Shown here piece after piece: positions 34,253-43,218 of a stretch of DNA of 64,000 nucleotides (the stretch's first letter is position 1; every line of letters begins with the position of its first letter). Location: positions 124,001 through 188,000 of the forward strand of contig NZ_JNZO01000010.1 in the NCBI RefSeq assembly GCF_000717595.1, written 5' to 3'. This stretch comes from Streptomyces flavochromogenes. Its GTDB lineage: Bacteria; Actinomycetota; Actinomycetes; Streptomycetales; Streptomycetaceae. The translations under genes and the position numbers were made by a program. The notes under the pieces were generated by a model. It was not told the DNA's origin. It made no database searches and worked only from the letters and a program-made list of their open reading frames with translations.

Positions 34253-35868
34253 CCAGCTTCAGCTCCGAGGCTCAGACCATGTCGCTGATCGCGTTCATCG
34301 CGGTCATCACCGTCACGCTGCTGCTGTGCGTGATGACCGGACCCGATCGTGACGATCTGGGTGATTTCTACACCGGCTACCGCTCGCTTTCCCCCGTGCA
34401 GAGTGGCCTCGCGATCGCCGGCGACTACATCTCCGCCGGCACCGTGCTCGGCACCATCGGCATCATCGCGCTCCTCGGCTACGACGGCGTCACGCTCGCC
34501 CTGAGCACCGCGCTCTCGCTGGTCCTGATGATGTTCCTGCTCGCCGAACCACTGCGTAACGCCGGCCGGTTCACGATCGGCGACGTCTTCACCCGGCGCC
34601 TCCCCGGTCCCGCCGTGCGGATCACCACGGCCGCGGTCACCCTGACCGCACTGCTGCCGCTGGTGATCTTCCAGCTCGCGGGCGCCGGCGATCTCCTCTC
34701 CGTCGTCCTCGGCTTCGACTCCGACGGTTTCAAGACCGGCGCGATCATGTTCCTGGGCCTGCTGATGATCGCGTACGCGGCGATCGGCGGCATGAAGGGC
34801 ACCGCCTTCATCCAGATCGTCAAGACCGTCGCCCTGCTCGGCGCGTCCCTCGCGATCGCCGCGCTCATCCTCCACCGCTTCGACTTCAGCCTGCCCTCCC
34901 TGCTGGACGCCGCCAAGCGCGGCAGCGGGGCGGGAGACGCCTATCTCGCATCCGGTCTGCAGTTCGGCGGCAACGAACTCGACATGATCAGCACTCAGCT
35001 GACCGTCGTGCTCGGCGCCGCGGTGCTGCCGCAGATCACCATGCGCATGTTCACCGCGCGCAGCGCGGCAGCCGTGAGGCGCTCGATGTCCTGGGCCGTG
35101 TCGACCGTCGTCGTGACCTGTCTGCTGATCGCCGTCATCGGCTTCGGCGCGGCGGCGATCGTCGGCCACCAGGGGATCGTCGCCGGCGACCCGCAGGGCA
35201 AGACAGCGTTCCTCATGGTCAGCCAGGCCCTCATGGGCACGGACCAGACGACCGTCGAGACACTACTGTTCACGGCCGTGGCGACAGCCATCTTCCTCAC
35301 CCTGCTGGCCTCGGTCGCCGGGATCACCCTTGCCTGCGCCAACACTCTGGCGCACGACCTCATCACGCACGGGCTGCGCCGCAAGGCGCGACTGAAGGAC
35401 TCCGCGGAGATGGCCATCGCCCGGACCGCCGCGGCGGGCGTCGGGCTCGTGGCGATCGCGATCGCCGCCGGTGCACGGCATCTGAACCTTCAGGCACTGC
35501 TGACCCTGTCGTTCTGCATCGGCGCGTCCGCGGTCGCACCGGCCCTCATCTACAGCCTCTTCTGGCGCCGCTACTCCCGTACGGGACTGCTCTGCACCCT
35601 CATCCTGGGCAGCGCCTCCGCGTTCATCCTCATGACCGGCAGCAACCTGGTGTCCGGATCTCCCCAGGCGATCTTCCCGGACCAGGACTTCAACTGGTTC
35701 CCGTTCACCACGTCGGGCATCATCTCGGCCCCGCTGGGCTTCCTTGCGGGGTGGCTCGGCACGGTGCTCCACGAACGCGACCCGGCCGACCAGCGCATGC
35801 GGTACGACGCGGTGGAGGAGACGATCCTGGCCGGCACACCCGCGGCGAACAGCGCCTCCGTGTCCTGA
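34249..35868 (+). CDS. Sodium:solute symporter (cation/acetate ActP-like)
   Basis: 539 residues with about 13 transmembrane helices. The ATG follows GGAGGT and overlaps the DUF485 stop. DLGDFYTGYRSLSPVQSGLA, IAGDYISAGTVLGTIGIIAL, GGMKGTAFIQIVKTVALLG and GAAVLPQITMRMFTARSAAA are the sodium-binding and substrate-path segments of the SSS family, acetate permease branch. The C-terminus ends ADQRMRYDAVEETILAG, conserved in actinobacterial relatives. It should import acetate or another short monocarboxylate with sodium or protons. Confidence 0.92.
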   Translation: MTSFSSEAQTMSLIAFIAVITVTLLLCVMTGPDRDDLGDFYTGYRSLSPVQSGLAIAGDYISAGTVLGTIGIIALLGYDGVTLALSTALSLVLMMFLLAEPLRNAGRFTIGDVFTRRLPGPAVRITTAAVTLTALLPLVIFQLAGAGDLLSVVLGFDSDGFKTGAIMFLGLLMIAYAAIGGMKGTAFIQIVKTVALLGASLAIAALILHRFDFSLPSLLDAAKRGSGAGDAYLASGLQFGGNELDMISTQLTVVLGAAVLPQITMRMFTARSAAAVRRSMSWAVSTVVVTCLLIAVIGFGAAAIVGHQGIVAGDPQGKTAFLMVSQALMGTDQTTVETLLFTAVATAIFLTLLASVAGITLACANTLAHDLITHGLRRKARLKDSAEMAIARTAAAGVGLVAIAIAAGARHLNLQALLTLSFCIGASAVAPALIYSLFWRRYSRTGLLCTLILGSASAFILMTGSNLVSGSPQAIFPDQDFNWFPFTTSGIISAPLGFLAGWLGTVLHERDPADQRMRYDAVEETILAGTPAANSASVS

Positions 35869-35888
35869 CACGCACGCCCCGACGAAAG

Positions 35889-35921
35889 GGCGCCCGGCCT
35901 TGATGTGCCAGGCCGGGCGCC
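35889..35921 (+). terminator. Rho-independent-type hairpin after symporter gene
   Basis: Perfect 12-base arms (GGCGCCCGGCCT and its complement) with a 9-base loop begin 21 bases after the symporter stop. No T-tract follows. This should end the DUF485/symporter transcript. Confidence 0.8.
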
Positions 35922-36104
35922 GGACCCTGCGCATCGCTCCAGGCGGGTCCAGCGGGACGGCCTTGCGCGTCGAGGCCACTGCTTGGACCGAGGCCCACCA
36001 GACCTCTCCCCCCCCCCGCGAGCCCGACCGGCGGAACCTGACCGACCGAGCCGGAAAGGGCAGGTGCGATGCCCGGCCGCTGTGGCCGTGATGGTGGTTC
36101 GGGA

Positions 36105-36842
36105 TCAGCGAGGGGTGAGGAGGCAGAATTCGTTGCCTTCCGGGTCGGCCAGAACCGTCCAGGCGATGGTGGACTGGTCGATACCGGGGTCGGTGGCGCC
36201 CAGGGCGCGCAGTCGGGCTTCTTCTGCTTGCAGGTCGTCGCCGGGGTAGGGGCTGACGTCGAGGTGGACGCGGTTCCACACGCTCTTGGTGTCGGGAGTG
36301 CGGAGGAACTCCAGGTAGGGACCGACGCCGAGGGCGGATCGCATGGAGGCGTGGTCGTCGGTGACCTCGCGCAGTGTCCAGTCCATCGCCTGGTCCCAGA
36401 AGCGGGCCATTGTTCGTGGGTCGGTGCAGTCGACCACCACCGCGGCGATCGGCCCGGTGTCCTGGTAGAGCGGACGGGGCTCCAGGACGCAGAACTCGTT
36501 GCCTTCCGGATCGGCCATGACCGTCCAGGGGACGTCGCCCTGACCGATGTCGGCGAGCGTTGCGCCGAGATCTCTCAGGCGTGCGACCAACTCCGCCTGA
36601 TGGGCCCTGGAGGTGGTGGCCAGATCAAGGTGCACCCGGTTCTTCACCGTTTTGGGTTCGGGGCGGGCGACGATGTCGATGCAGACGGCCACGGGGTCGG
36701 GGTAGGAGAAGCCCACGGGTTCGAGGTTGGTCACACCGGGTCCCTCGCTGTCCACACCCCAGCCGAGTGCCTGCGCCCAGAACCGACCCAGCGCGGCGTC
36801 GTCCTGGGCCTTCATGTTGATCTGCACGAGTCTTGTCGCCAT
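36105..36842 (-). CDS. Tandem VOC (glyoxalase-like) domain protein
   Basis: 245 residues, two copies of a glyoxalase-like (VOC, Glyoxalase_6) module. The first begins RLVQINMKAQDDAALGRFWA, includes KNRVHLDLATTSRAHQAELV, and ends DPEGNEFCVLEPRP. The second has AVVVDCTDPRTMARFWDQAM, WNRVHLDVSPYPGDDLQAEE and DPEGNEFCLLTPR. The ATG chosen begins the first module; upstream in-frame sequence is unrelated. VOC proteins act as glyoxalases, dioxygenases or antibiotic-binding proteins; nothing here fixes which. The gene stands alone between convergent and co-directional neighbours. Confidence 0.88.
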   Translation of the reverse strand: MATRLVQINMKAQDDAALGRFWAQALGWGVDSEGPGVTNLEPVGFSYPDPVAVCIDIVARPEPKTVKNRVHLDLATTSRAHQAELVARLRDLGATLADIGQGDVPWTVMADPEGNEFCVLEPRPLYQDTGPIAAVVVDCTDPRTMARFWDQAMDWTLREVTDDHASMRSALGVGPYLEFLRTPDTKSVWNRVHLDVSPYPGDDLQAEEARLRALGATDPGIDQSTIAWTVLADPEGNEFCLLTPR

Positions 36843-37065
36843 GCCGCAGATCCTAGAAGCTGCCGCCGGCCCGACCCGCTCCCTGTCCCACCCGCCCCGG
36901 CAGAACTCACGCATTGAACGGCGTCCGGCATCGGGCTGCGTCACGCCGTGCCAGGACGGGTCCACTGCGACGGCGGTGTTGGCGGCCCGGCCGGAACCCT
37001 CAAAGCACAGCCCGCAAAGCACCACCCCAACGCACCCGACCTACCCGACCCGCCAGGCCGGCCCG

Positions 37066-39261
37066 TCACGGCCCGGCGCGCCGGACGTCCCGGCCGCGCC
37101 GGCGCCGTATGGCGGCCGCAGCAGTGACCAGGGTTGCGAATACCAGCCACGCCGGACCCGAGGTGAGCGCCGTGGCGAGCACGGCGAGGTGTACATGAGC
37201 GGCCCCCGGGAGTGGGGAGCAGGCGCCACTCCCGGCCGAGCAGGACAGGGCCTGGACCGCCGTGGCCAGCGACAACGGCGCCACCGCCCCACAGCCCAGA
37301 ATCGCCACCATTCCCCGAGCCAGCCGCAGCGGCGCGTAGTCGCGGGTCGCCCACAGCGCGGCCCACACCTGCGCGAGACCGAAGACCACCGTCACGACCC
37401 ACCACGCGGCCGAGACCGGGCCCAGCATCACGACCACGGCCGCGACGGCCGCTACCGCCCCGGCGGGGACGCCCAGCCGGACCATACGTCCCGCGGTCGG
37501 AACAGCCGGGCCGAAACCCGACGCGGGTCTTCGCCCGCCCAGTCGGCGGGCCAGCGCGTGCCCGGTCACCGGGACGAGCGCCCCGGTCAGCACCAGCGGA
37601 AGCAGCAGCGTCGTCAGCCGGTCCGAGAGCAGCTGACCGGACCCCCAGAAGAACAGGACGACCCCAGGCATCTTGGGGGCGACGAACGCCGAGCCGTAGA
37701 TCAACAGCCCCGGCAGCCTCAGAAGGAACTCGATCACGCCGAACAGCCCGGCCGCCGAGCCCGCCAGGACAGCGGCCAGCACGAGCCGCGGCCGGCCGCC
37801 GGCCTCCAGGACCGGCTGCCAGGACACAGCCACCGCCGCGAGCCAGCGCACCAGCCCCCAGCCTGCCAGGCACATCACGGCCGTGTACGGCAGGACGTAC
37901 GAGAGCCCCGCTCCGCCGATCCCGAAACCGAGCCACACGACGTACGTGGCCAGGAGGTTGGACACACACACGCCCAGGCCGAGTCCGAGCCCCGCGGCCC
38001 GTGTCCGCGGTATGCCGTCCTCTACGGCGGCCCGCCACACCACCGTGCCCGCCGCGACGAGCAGCAACACAGCCACCGAAGCCGGGCCCGTCGACTCACC
38101 CCAGGCGGTCCGCGGAGCGGTGTTCCGGAACGTACCGCCACCAGGGCCGAGCTCGAACAGGTAGAAGAGGAAGGCCACGGCCGCGCCGACCGCGGCCATG
38201 TCCCAGAACCCGGGCGGCGGCTGCGGCCGCCCCTGTGCAAGGGCCAGAAGCCGCTGCCCCGTCGTGGGGTGCACCCTGCGCAGCTCCGCCAAGCGGCGCC
38301 GCCCACCGACCGGCCGCACGGGGCGGTCCGGGGCGGCGTACGTCGCGAAGAGGTGGCGCAGGCCTTCCGCCGAGCCCTCCCACTCGCGGACGCGGGCATC
38401 GGCGTACAGCTCGCGGCTGCGCAGAACGGCGCTGCTCAGCAGTGTGACCAGGAGCCCCATCAGGCCCAACAAGACCGCGAAGACGACGATCGCGGCGATG
38501 CGGTCCGCCCCGAACATCGCCGGGGCGAGGAGGACCGCCACGGCGGTGACCACCAGCATGGGCGGCCCGAAGGTCCGCGACGCGATCAAGGTCAGGAAGC
38601 CGATGTCGATGTCACGGTTGCGGATGTGGGCCAGCTCGTGAAGAACCACCGCCCGGAAGGCCGCACGATCCCGGCCGTACAGGGCGATCAGGCCTCCGCT
38701 GAGCACTACCTGCCGTCGTCCGGCCCGGCCGAAGGCCAGGGCGGAGACGGTCGGGTCCAACACGTCCGCCAGAAACGTCACCCGCGCCCGCACTCCGGTG
38801 CCGGACAGCAATTCGGCGACAGCGGACTCCAGTTCCGGCATCCCGGTCAGCGGCTGGTAGCCCCGGCGGGCGACGCGCCAGCGGGGCAGGGCCAGATAGC
38901 CGACGGCCAGGGCGAGCATCAAGCCCACGGTGGCGGCCCCGGGGATGAGCGGTCCGGCGAGGGGGCGGGGGTCAGGGCAGGCGTCCGGCGATCCGTCGGG
39001 GAGCGGGACGGCCACGCCCTCGGCCCGGAGGCGGGCGGTCTCCTCGCTGGTCCGTTCCAGGCACTCCAGGAAGGCCTGGGTGCCGGCCAGGTCCACGGCG
39101 TGCACTGCGGCCGCCGCGAACGTGGTGGCGGTCATGACCGTCAGAGTGGCGACGGCCGCGATGAGCAGGATGAACCGGACAGTGGTCCCTGAGGACAGCG
39201 CGAACGCCCCGACCGGCACGGGTGCGCGAGGCACCCCCGGCCCTGTACCGGCCTCCCTCAC
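37066..39261 (-). CDS. M48 family membrane metallopeptidase
   Basis: 731 residues. Helices at about 28-50 and 105-125 precede the zinc peptidase core: ARVTFLADVLDPTVSALAFG, VVLSGGLIAL and VVLHELAHIRNRD with HELAH at about 208-212, then RSRELYADARV holding the third ligand Glu. The remaining 380 residues contain about eight further transmembrane segments, longer than HtpX-type peptidases and typical of a large actinobacterial M48 group. It is expected to cleave membrane proteins. Its start overlaps the stop of the next upstream gene by four bases, so the two are coupled. Confidence 0.9.
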   Translation of the reverse strand: MREAGTGPGVPRAPVPVGAFALSSGTTVRFILLIAAVATLTVMTATTFAAAAVHAVDLAGTQAFLECLERTSEETARLRAEGVAVPLPDGSPDACPDPRPLAGPLIPGAATVGLMLALAVGYLALPRWRVARRGYQPLTGMPELESAVAELLSGTGVRARVTFLADVLDPTVSALAFGRAGRRQVVLSGGLIALYGRDRAAFRAVVLHELAHIRNRDIDIGFLTLIASRTFGPPMLVVTAVAVLLAPAMFGADRIAAIVVFAVLLGLMGLLVTLLSSAVLRSRELYADARVREWEGSAEGLRHLFATYAAPDRPVRPVGGRRRLAELRRVHPTTGQRLLALAQGRPQPPPGFWDMAAVGAAVAFLFYLFELGPGGGTFRNTAPRTAWGESTGPASVAVLLLVAAGTVVWRAAVEDGIPRTRAAGLGLGLGVCVSNLLATYVVWLGFGIGGAGLSYVLPYTAVMCLAGWGLVRWLAAVAVSWQPVLEAGGRPRLVLAAVLAGSAAGLFGVIEFLLRLPGLLIYGSAFVAPKMPGVVLFFWGSGQLLSDRLTTLLLPLVLTGALVPVTGHALARRLGGRRPASGFGPAVPTAGRMVRLGVPAGAVAAVAAVVVMLGPVSAAWWVVTVVFGLAQVWAALWATRDYAPLRLARGMVAILGCGAVAPLSLATAVQALSCSAGSGACSPLPGAAHVHLAVLATALTSGPAWLVFATLVTAAAAIRRRRGRDVRRAGP

Positions 39262-40061
39262 CCTGCGGCACCCGCTCCATTGGGTGCCGCCGCGGGCCCG
39301 TCGGGCTCGTTGGCGTCCACCGAGGCGCCTCCGTCCCCGGCGCCCGTACGGGCCTGGGGGAGGGGCCCGGGGGTGGGTCCGGCGCCGGCCGCCCCGACGA
39401 CGGAACCGGTGTCCGCGTCCGCGTCAGGGCTCGTGGCAGCCACGGTGGTCGGGCCGGGGCCGACGCACGCACCCGTCCCGTCAGGGTCGGCGGCCACGAG
39501 CGGTTCCGCGACGGCGCCGGGTTCCGGGCGCGAGTCCGCCCCCGGGCCCGGTTGTCCGGTGGCGGCGGCGAGCTCCGCCACGATGCCGTCCGCGATGGCC
39601 CGGGCCGCATCCTCCGACACCCGCAGCCGCAGGGCGGTCTCCCGCGCGACCCGGCGCAGCTCCGCAAGCTGGGCCGCGGTCAGCGGCTCCCGGGAAGGCA
39701 GCGCGGCGACCGGCTGCTCTTCTGGCTCCCCGCGGCGGCGTAGACGCCGCAGGCGGCTCAGGAGACCGTGCCGCGCGGTGTCCGCCACGTGGCCCGCGGC
39801 CTGTTGGGCCCAGTGGTCGAGGACCTGCACCGCTGCCGCCAAGGCGACCGTGCCCAGCAGTGCCGCCACGGTCTCCAGCCCCAGGCCGAGCGGTTCGCGG
39901 GCTCGCGACCCGCCGCCGAACCGCAGGTGTTCCGGGGCGCTGTGGAAAGCCCGCGCCGTCAGCTCGAACTGTGGAAGCTCCTCGGGCGCGGCCATCGCCA
40001 CCGCCCGTCGCGCCAGCCGTGTCGCCAGTTCCCGGTCGTAGGTCCCCGTCCCGATCGCCAT
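39258..40061 (-). CDS. Hypothetical protein coupled to the M48 peptidase
   Basis: 267 residues from an ATG beginning MAIGTGTYDRELATRLARRA. A helical N-terminal region (APEELPQFELTARAFHSAPE) precedes one hydrophobic segment at about 63-80 (LETVAALLGTVALAAAVQVL), then basic RLRRLRRRGEPEEQ. A helical domain follows at about 115-170 (LTAAQLAELRRVARETALRL, EDAARAIADGIVAELAAATG). The last 90 residues are Gly/Pro/Ala-rich. No family is recognised. Stop and M48 start overlap as ATGA, so it is likely a partner or regulator of the peptidase. Confidence 0.75.
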   Translation of the reverse strand: MAIGTGTYDRELATRLARRAVAMAAPEELPQFELTARAFHSAPEHLRFGGGSRAREPLGLGLETVAALLGTVALAAAVQVLDHWAQQAAGHVADTARHGLLSRLRRLRRRGEPEEQPVAALPSREPLTAAQLAELRRVARETALRLRVSEDAARAIADGIVAELAAATGQPGPGADSRPEPGAVAEPLVAADPDGTGACVGPGPTTVAATSPDADADTGSVVGAAGAGPTPGPLPQARTGAGDGGASVDANEPDGPAAAPNGAGAAG

Positions 40062-41403
40062 CCTGATCGCCGCCCCCGCCGCGTCGCAGTACCGTTCGGT
40101 GCGCGCAGGGTACCTCCCGCCCACTGCCGCCCGAGCGGAGTTCCGACGAGACGTCCTGAATCCGCTGCATTGCCGACCGTCCCGGCAGCACCATCGGCGA
40201 GCGTGAGAGCACGCAGGCGAGGCCGGCGCTGCCGGGGCGCGCCGGACGAGCGCGAGGCAGCTGCTCTCAAGAGGCGGAGTGGATCTGGCCAACGGGGCTT
40301 TGGATGCCGGACGTTGAACGTCTGCCCCGAGGACCCGGGAGGCGACGTTCGTACTCGGCACGGGCGGTCGGTGGTGGTGGCGGGTGAACACAAGTCGGTC
40401 GACGTGAACAGCTGTCGTGGTACGACGGCTGTTCACGCTCGCCTCGCACAGTGATCAGAGGGGAGTGGGCTTGTCCGGCAACGTGTGCGGGACGAGCGAC
40501 ACGTTTTCCTTCCTCGTGCCGGCGGATGCTCCGGGTGGAGCCGCGGCGGTGCGGGTGTGTCTGGTGTAGTCGGGTTCTTCAGCCGGCATGCGAACGACGC
40601 TGAGGCCAACGCGGCAGCGAGCGGCGCCGATGGGTCGTGGAGGTGGGTGTACAGGTCTGGGTGGGTGGCAGACGTGCCCCTCGACCGATGGCGGTACGGA
40701 CTCGCAGGTCCCCTCGAAGGGCGCGGCAGGCGCGTTCGGCGGCTTGGCGCGCAGGGCACGGCGGTGGGCGAGGGCGCATGGACGAGGTGGCCCGCAACGG
40801 GCGGGCGGGCAGCTGCGGGACGCGGGACGGCTCCGTGCGCAGCGCAGCCCGTGGAACGTCGCGCGGTCCTGCGCCGCCGCCGCGCTCGAATGCCCGAGCC
40901 TTGCTGCCCGAGCCGTGGTGCCGCGTGGCGCTGCCGCCTGCAAGAACGGGCTCCCGTCCAGGAACCACTGCGCTCGATGTCGGCCAGGGCCTGTCGGCGT
41001 TTGCAGCAGTAGCGGGCTGGGCCGCCCGGCACGCCGAATCGGAGAAGGTGCGCCGGACTCCTCTCGGCTGTGCTTGACCGACCACCGGGGTGCGGCTCGC
41101 GAGCTGCTGTCGGGGATGCGATCACGGCCTGAGAGGTGTGAACTGGAAGGGGGACGGTAGATGTTGGCGACCCCACTGCCTTGCGTGGTATTCCGCAGGA
41201 CGGAAGGCCGCCGATCAGGCGCCGCGCCGCCTGTGCCGTCTGATGGAGGCGGCACGGTTGGGGGGGAGGTCGTCGCCACATCGAGGAGGGTGTAGCGGAC
41301 GGAGACACACTCACGGGTGTCTTGCGCAGGTTTCTTCCATGCATGGTTCAGATGCTGGGACAACGGGAGCGGGGCACCATCAGCGGATGTGGACAGATGG
41401 GCC
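40062..41403. other. 1.3-kb stretch without a supported gene, upstream of the caspase gene
   Basis: All frames through this region are Arg/Pro/Ala-rich without motifs, and no ribosome sites fit them. A strong inverted repeat lies at 40404-40436 (separate entry). The region between it and the caspase gene may be decayed coding DNA. The promoters of the hypothetical/M48 pair (left end) and the caspase/hydrolase pair (right end) must lie here. Confidence 0.4.
40404..40436. repeat. Two-tier inverted repeat (9 + 5 base pairs)
   Basis: GTGAACAGC pairs with GCTGTTCAC; inside, GTCGT pairs with ACGAC around GGT, with a single T/G mismatch between the two stems. It lies far from any gene end and could be a terminator, an operator or one end of a vanished mobile element. 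Confidence 0.6.
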
Positions 41404-43218
41404 ATGGAGCGTGCAGTAGTACTGATCGGCGTGGCCAGGTCCGGAGGGTTGCCCGCGCTGCAGGCCGTCGCCAGGGGACTGGACGCCATGCGCAAGTGGG
41501 CGGGGGACCAGCACATTCCCCCGGAACGCTGCGAAGTCCTGACCGACGAGCACGGCAGCCCAGTACACGAGTCCGACGTGTTCGACGCCGTGAAGAGGTT
41601 CGTGGAACTTCATACGGTCGAACAGCTGGTCATTTATTTCAGTGGTCACGGGGTGAACAACAACGGCAGCGAGTACTGGCTGCTCTCCGAAGCGCCGGAC
41701 AATCCGAACGAGGCCGTCAACGTCGCACGCAGCATGCGGCTCGCCGAGCGCTGTGGCATCCCTCATGTCGTGCTGGTGTCGGATGCCTGCCGGACGGCGC
41801 CGGCGAGTATCCAGGCAGACGACGTGACCGGCTCAGCCATCTTCCCCAACGTCGGGGTGGGAGCCGTCGCCGTGAGCGGTGACGTGGACATCTTCTACGC
41901 CTGTCGGCTCGGCGAACCCGCCTACGAGATCGCCGACCCATGGGAAGCAAGCCATTCCTACCGCGCCCTGTACACAGAGGTGCTCGCCGAGGCTCTCGAC
42001 GGCGCGTACGCAGACCTGCGTGAGCGCGTCACTGTCGACGGCGAAACGTATGACTTGATTCGTCCCTACCCGCTGCGGAAGGCCCTTCCGGACCTTGTCA
42101 CCCGCCGCATCATCGACCTGAAGGCGACGATGACCGCGGTTCAGGTACCCGATGGCAAGGTCTGCTCCGACCCAGGTGCGGCCTGGCTTTCCCGGCTCTC
42201 CCTCTCTCCCGGCGCTCGGGCTCCTTCTCCGTCCGAGCGCGTTTCAGGCGCTCCTCCCGGCCCTCTCTCCGGCGGCGGCGGCTCTCCTCCGCCACAGTCG
42301 CCCAGCGCTCCGCCGTCTCCCCGCTACCCGGCCCCCGCCCTGTACCGGGACACCTGGTGGCGATCGATCCTGAGGGGCCGGCGGCGATCGCGTCGGGCTG
42401 AACCCGACGTAGTGCTCGAGTTCGACACGGACGACGCCCTCGAGATGGCCAGCCCCGCCCCGCGTGACCCGGCGAGGGACGATGCCGAACGCGCGGTCCG
42501 TCTGCTCGACAGCCCCCCGGACCTGGCGGGGACTGAAGAAGCTCCGGCCGCCCTGCGCGTACGCGGAACGACATTGACGGACGCGGAGGCGGTGCGCGGA
42601 GCGTTGCTCTCGGTCGACAAGGATGTCGTGCGGTTGGTCCCGGCCGGAGACGGCCCGACCCCTGTCCTTGTCCGCATCGGATCCGGCCACTGCGCGCTCG
42701 TCCCTGCCTTCGGCGGCTGCCTTGGCACCCTCACCGTAGAGAACGACCGACTGGTCGACGTCTCGTACGTGAACAGGGAGTCCGGCTGGCCCGGAACGGA
42801 TCCGGAATACCGCCACCGCCGGGCGTGGATGGCCGCCGCCTCGCGTTACGGCATCTCCTGGGGGGAGGAGACCCCTGTCGAGGAACTACTCGACTGGCAC
42901 GCGCAGTACGGCGGCGCGGACCCCTCGCTCGACGTGTACCTCGCTCATGCCTTGGCCGACCGCGGCCGCCGCGACCTCGTGACGATGCTCCTCGGCGAGG
43001 ACGACGTCCCCGCTCTGTACGACGTCTGGCTACTCGCGCGCGAGCAGACTGACAGGCCGGTCGTGCCTCCGGTTCCGCTCCTGGCCCGCAGCTGGGCATT
43101 GCTCAGGCCGGCGGCGGCACAGCGGTTGCCCTCTTCGCTCCCCTCGCACTGGACGCTCTTCCCGGCACCCAAGCTGCCTCAGCTTCGGGAGCTGCTCGGC
43201 AAGGAAGGAGTGATGTGA
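41404..43218 (+). CDS. Caspase-like (peptidase C14) protein with unknown C-terminal region
   Basis: 604 residues. The ATG begins MERAVVLIGVARSGGLPALQ, the first strand of a caspase fold. LVIYFSGHGVNNNGSEYWLL contains the catalytic His at about 82 and VVLVSDACRTAP the catalytic Cys at about 129, both in the metacaspase/C14 form. A Pro/Ser-rich linker at about 265-315 separates a second region of about 290 residues containing VLVRIGSGHCALVPAFGGCL and MAAASRYGISWGEETPVEEL, which I do not recognise and which may be the sensor. No membrane segment or signal peptide is present. The stop TGA overlaps the next ATG by one base, coupling it to the hydrolase. Confidence 0.88.
   Translation: MERAVVLIGVARSGGLPALQAVARGLDAMRKWAGDQHIPPERCEVLTDEHGSPVHESDVFDAVKRFVELHTVEQLVIYFSGHGVNNNGSEYWLLSEAPDNPNEAVNVARSMRLAERCGIPHVVLVSDACRTAPASIQADDVTGSAIFPNVGVGAVAVSGDVDIFYACRLGEPAYEIADPWEASHSYRALYTEVLAEALDGAYADLRERVTVDGETYDLIRPYPLRKALPDLVTRRIIDLKATMTAVQVPDGKVCSDPGAAWLSRLSLSPGARAPSPSERVSGAPPGPLSGGGGSPPPQSPSAPPSPRYPAPALYRDTWWRSILRGRRRSRRAEPDVVLEFDTDDALEMASPAPRDPARDDAERAVRLLDSPPDLAGTEEAPAALRVRGTTLTDAEAVRGALLSVDKDVVRLVPAGDGPTPVLVRIGSGHCALVPAFGGCLGTLTVENDRLVDVSYVNRESGWPGTDPEYRHRRAWMAAASRYGISWGEETPVEELLDWHAQYGGADPSLDVYLAHALADRGRRDLVTMLLGEDDVPALYDVWLLAREQTDRPVVPPVPLLARSWALLRPAAAQRLPSSLPSHWTLFPAPKLPQLRELLGKEGVM

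Noticed and set aside
36727..39192. Long plus-strand open frame opposite the M48 gene
   Set aside because: Composition is Arg/Gln/His-rich and disordered, and the minus strand has HELAH and clear membrane helices.
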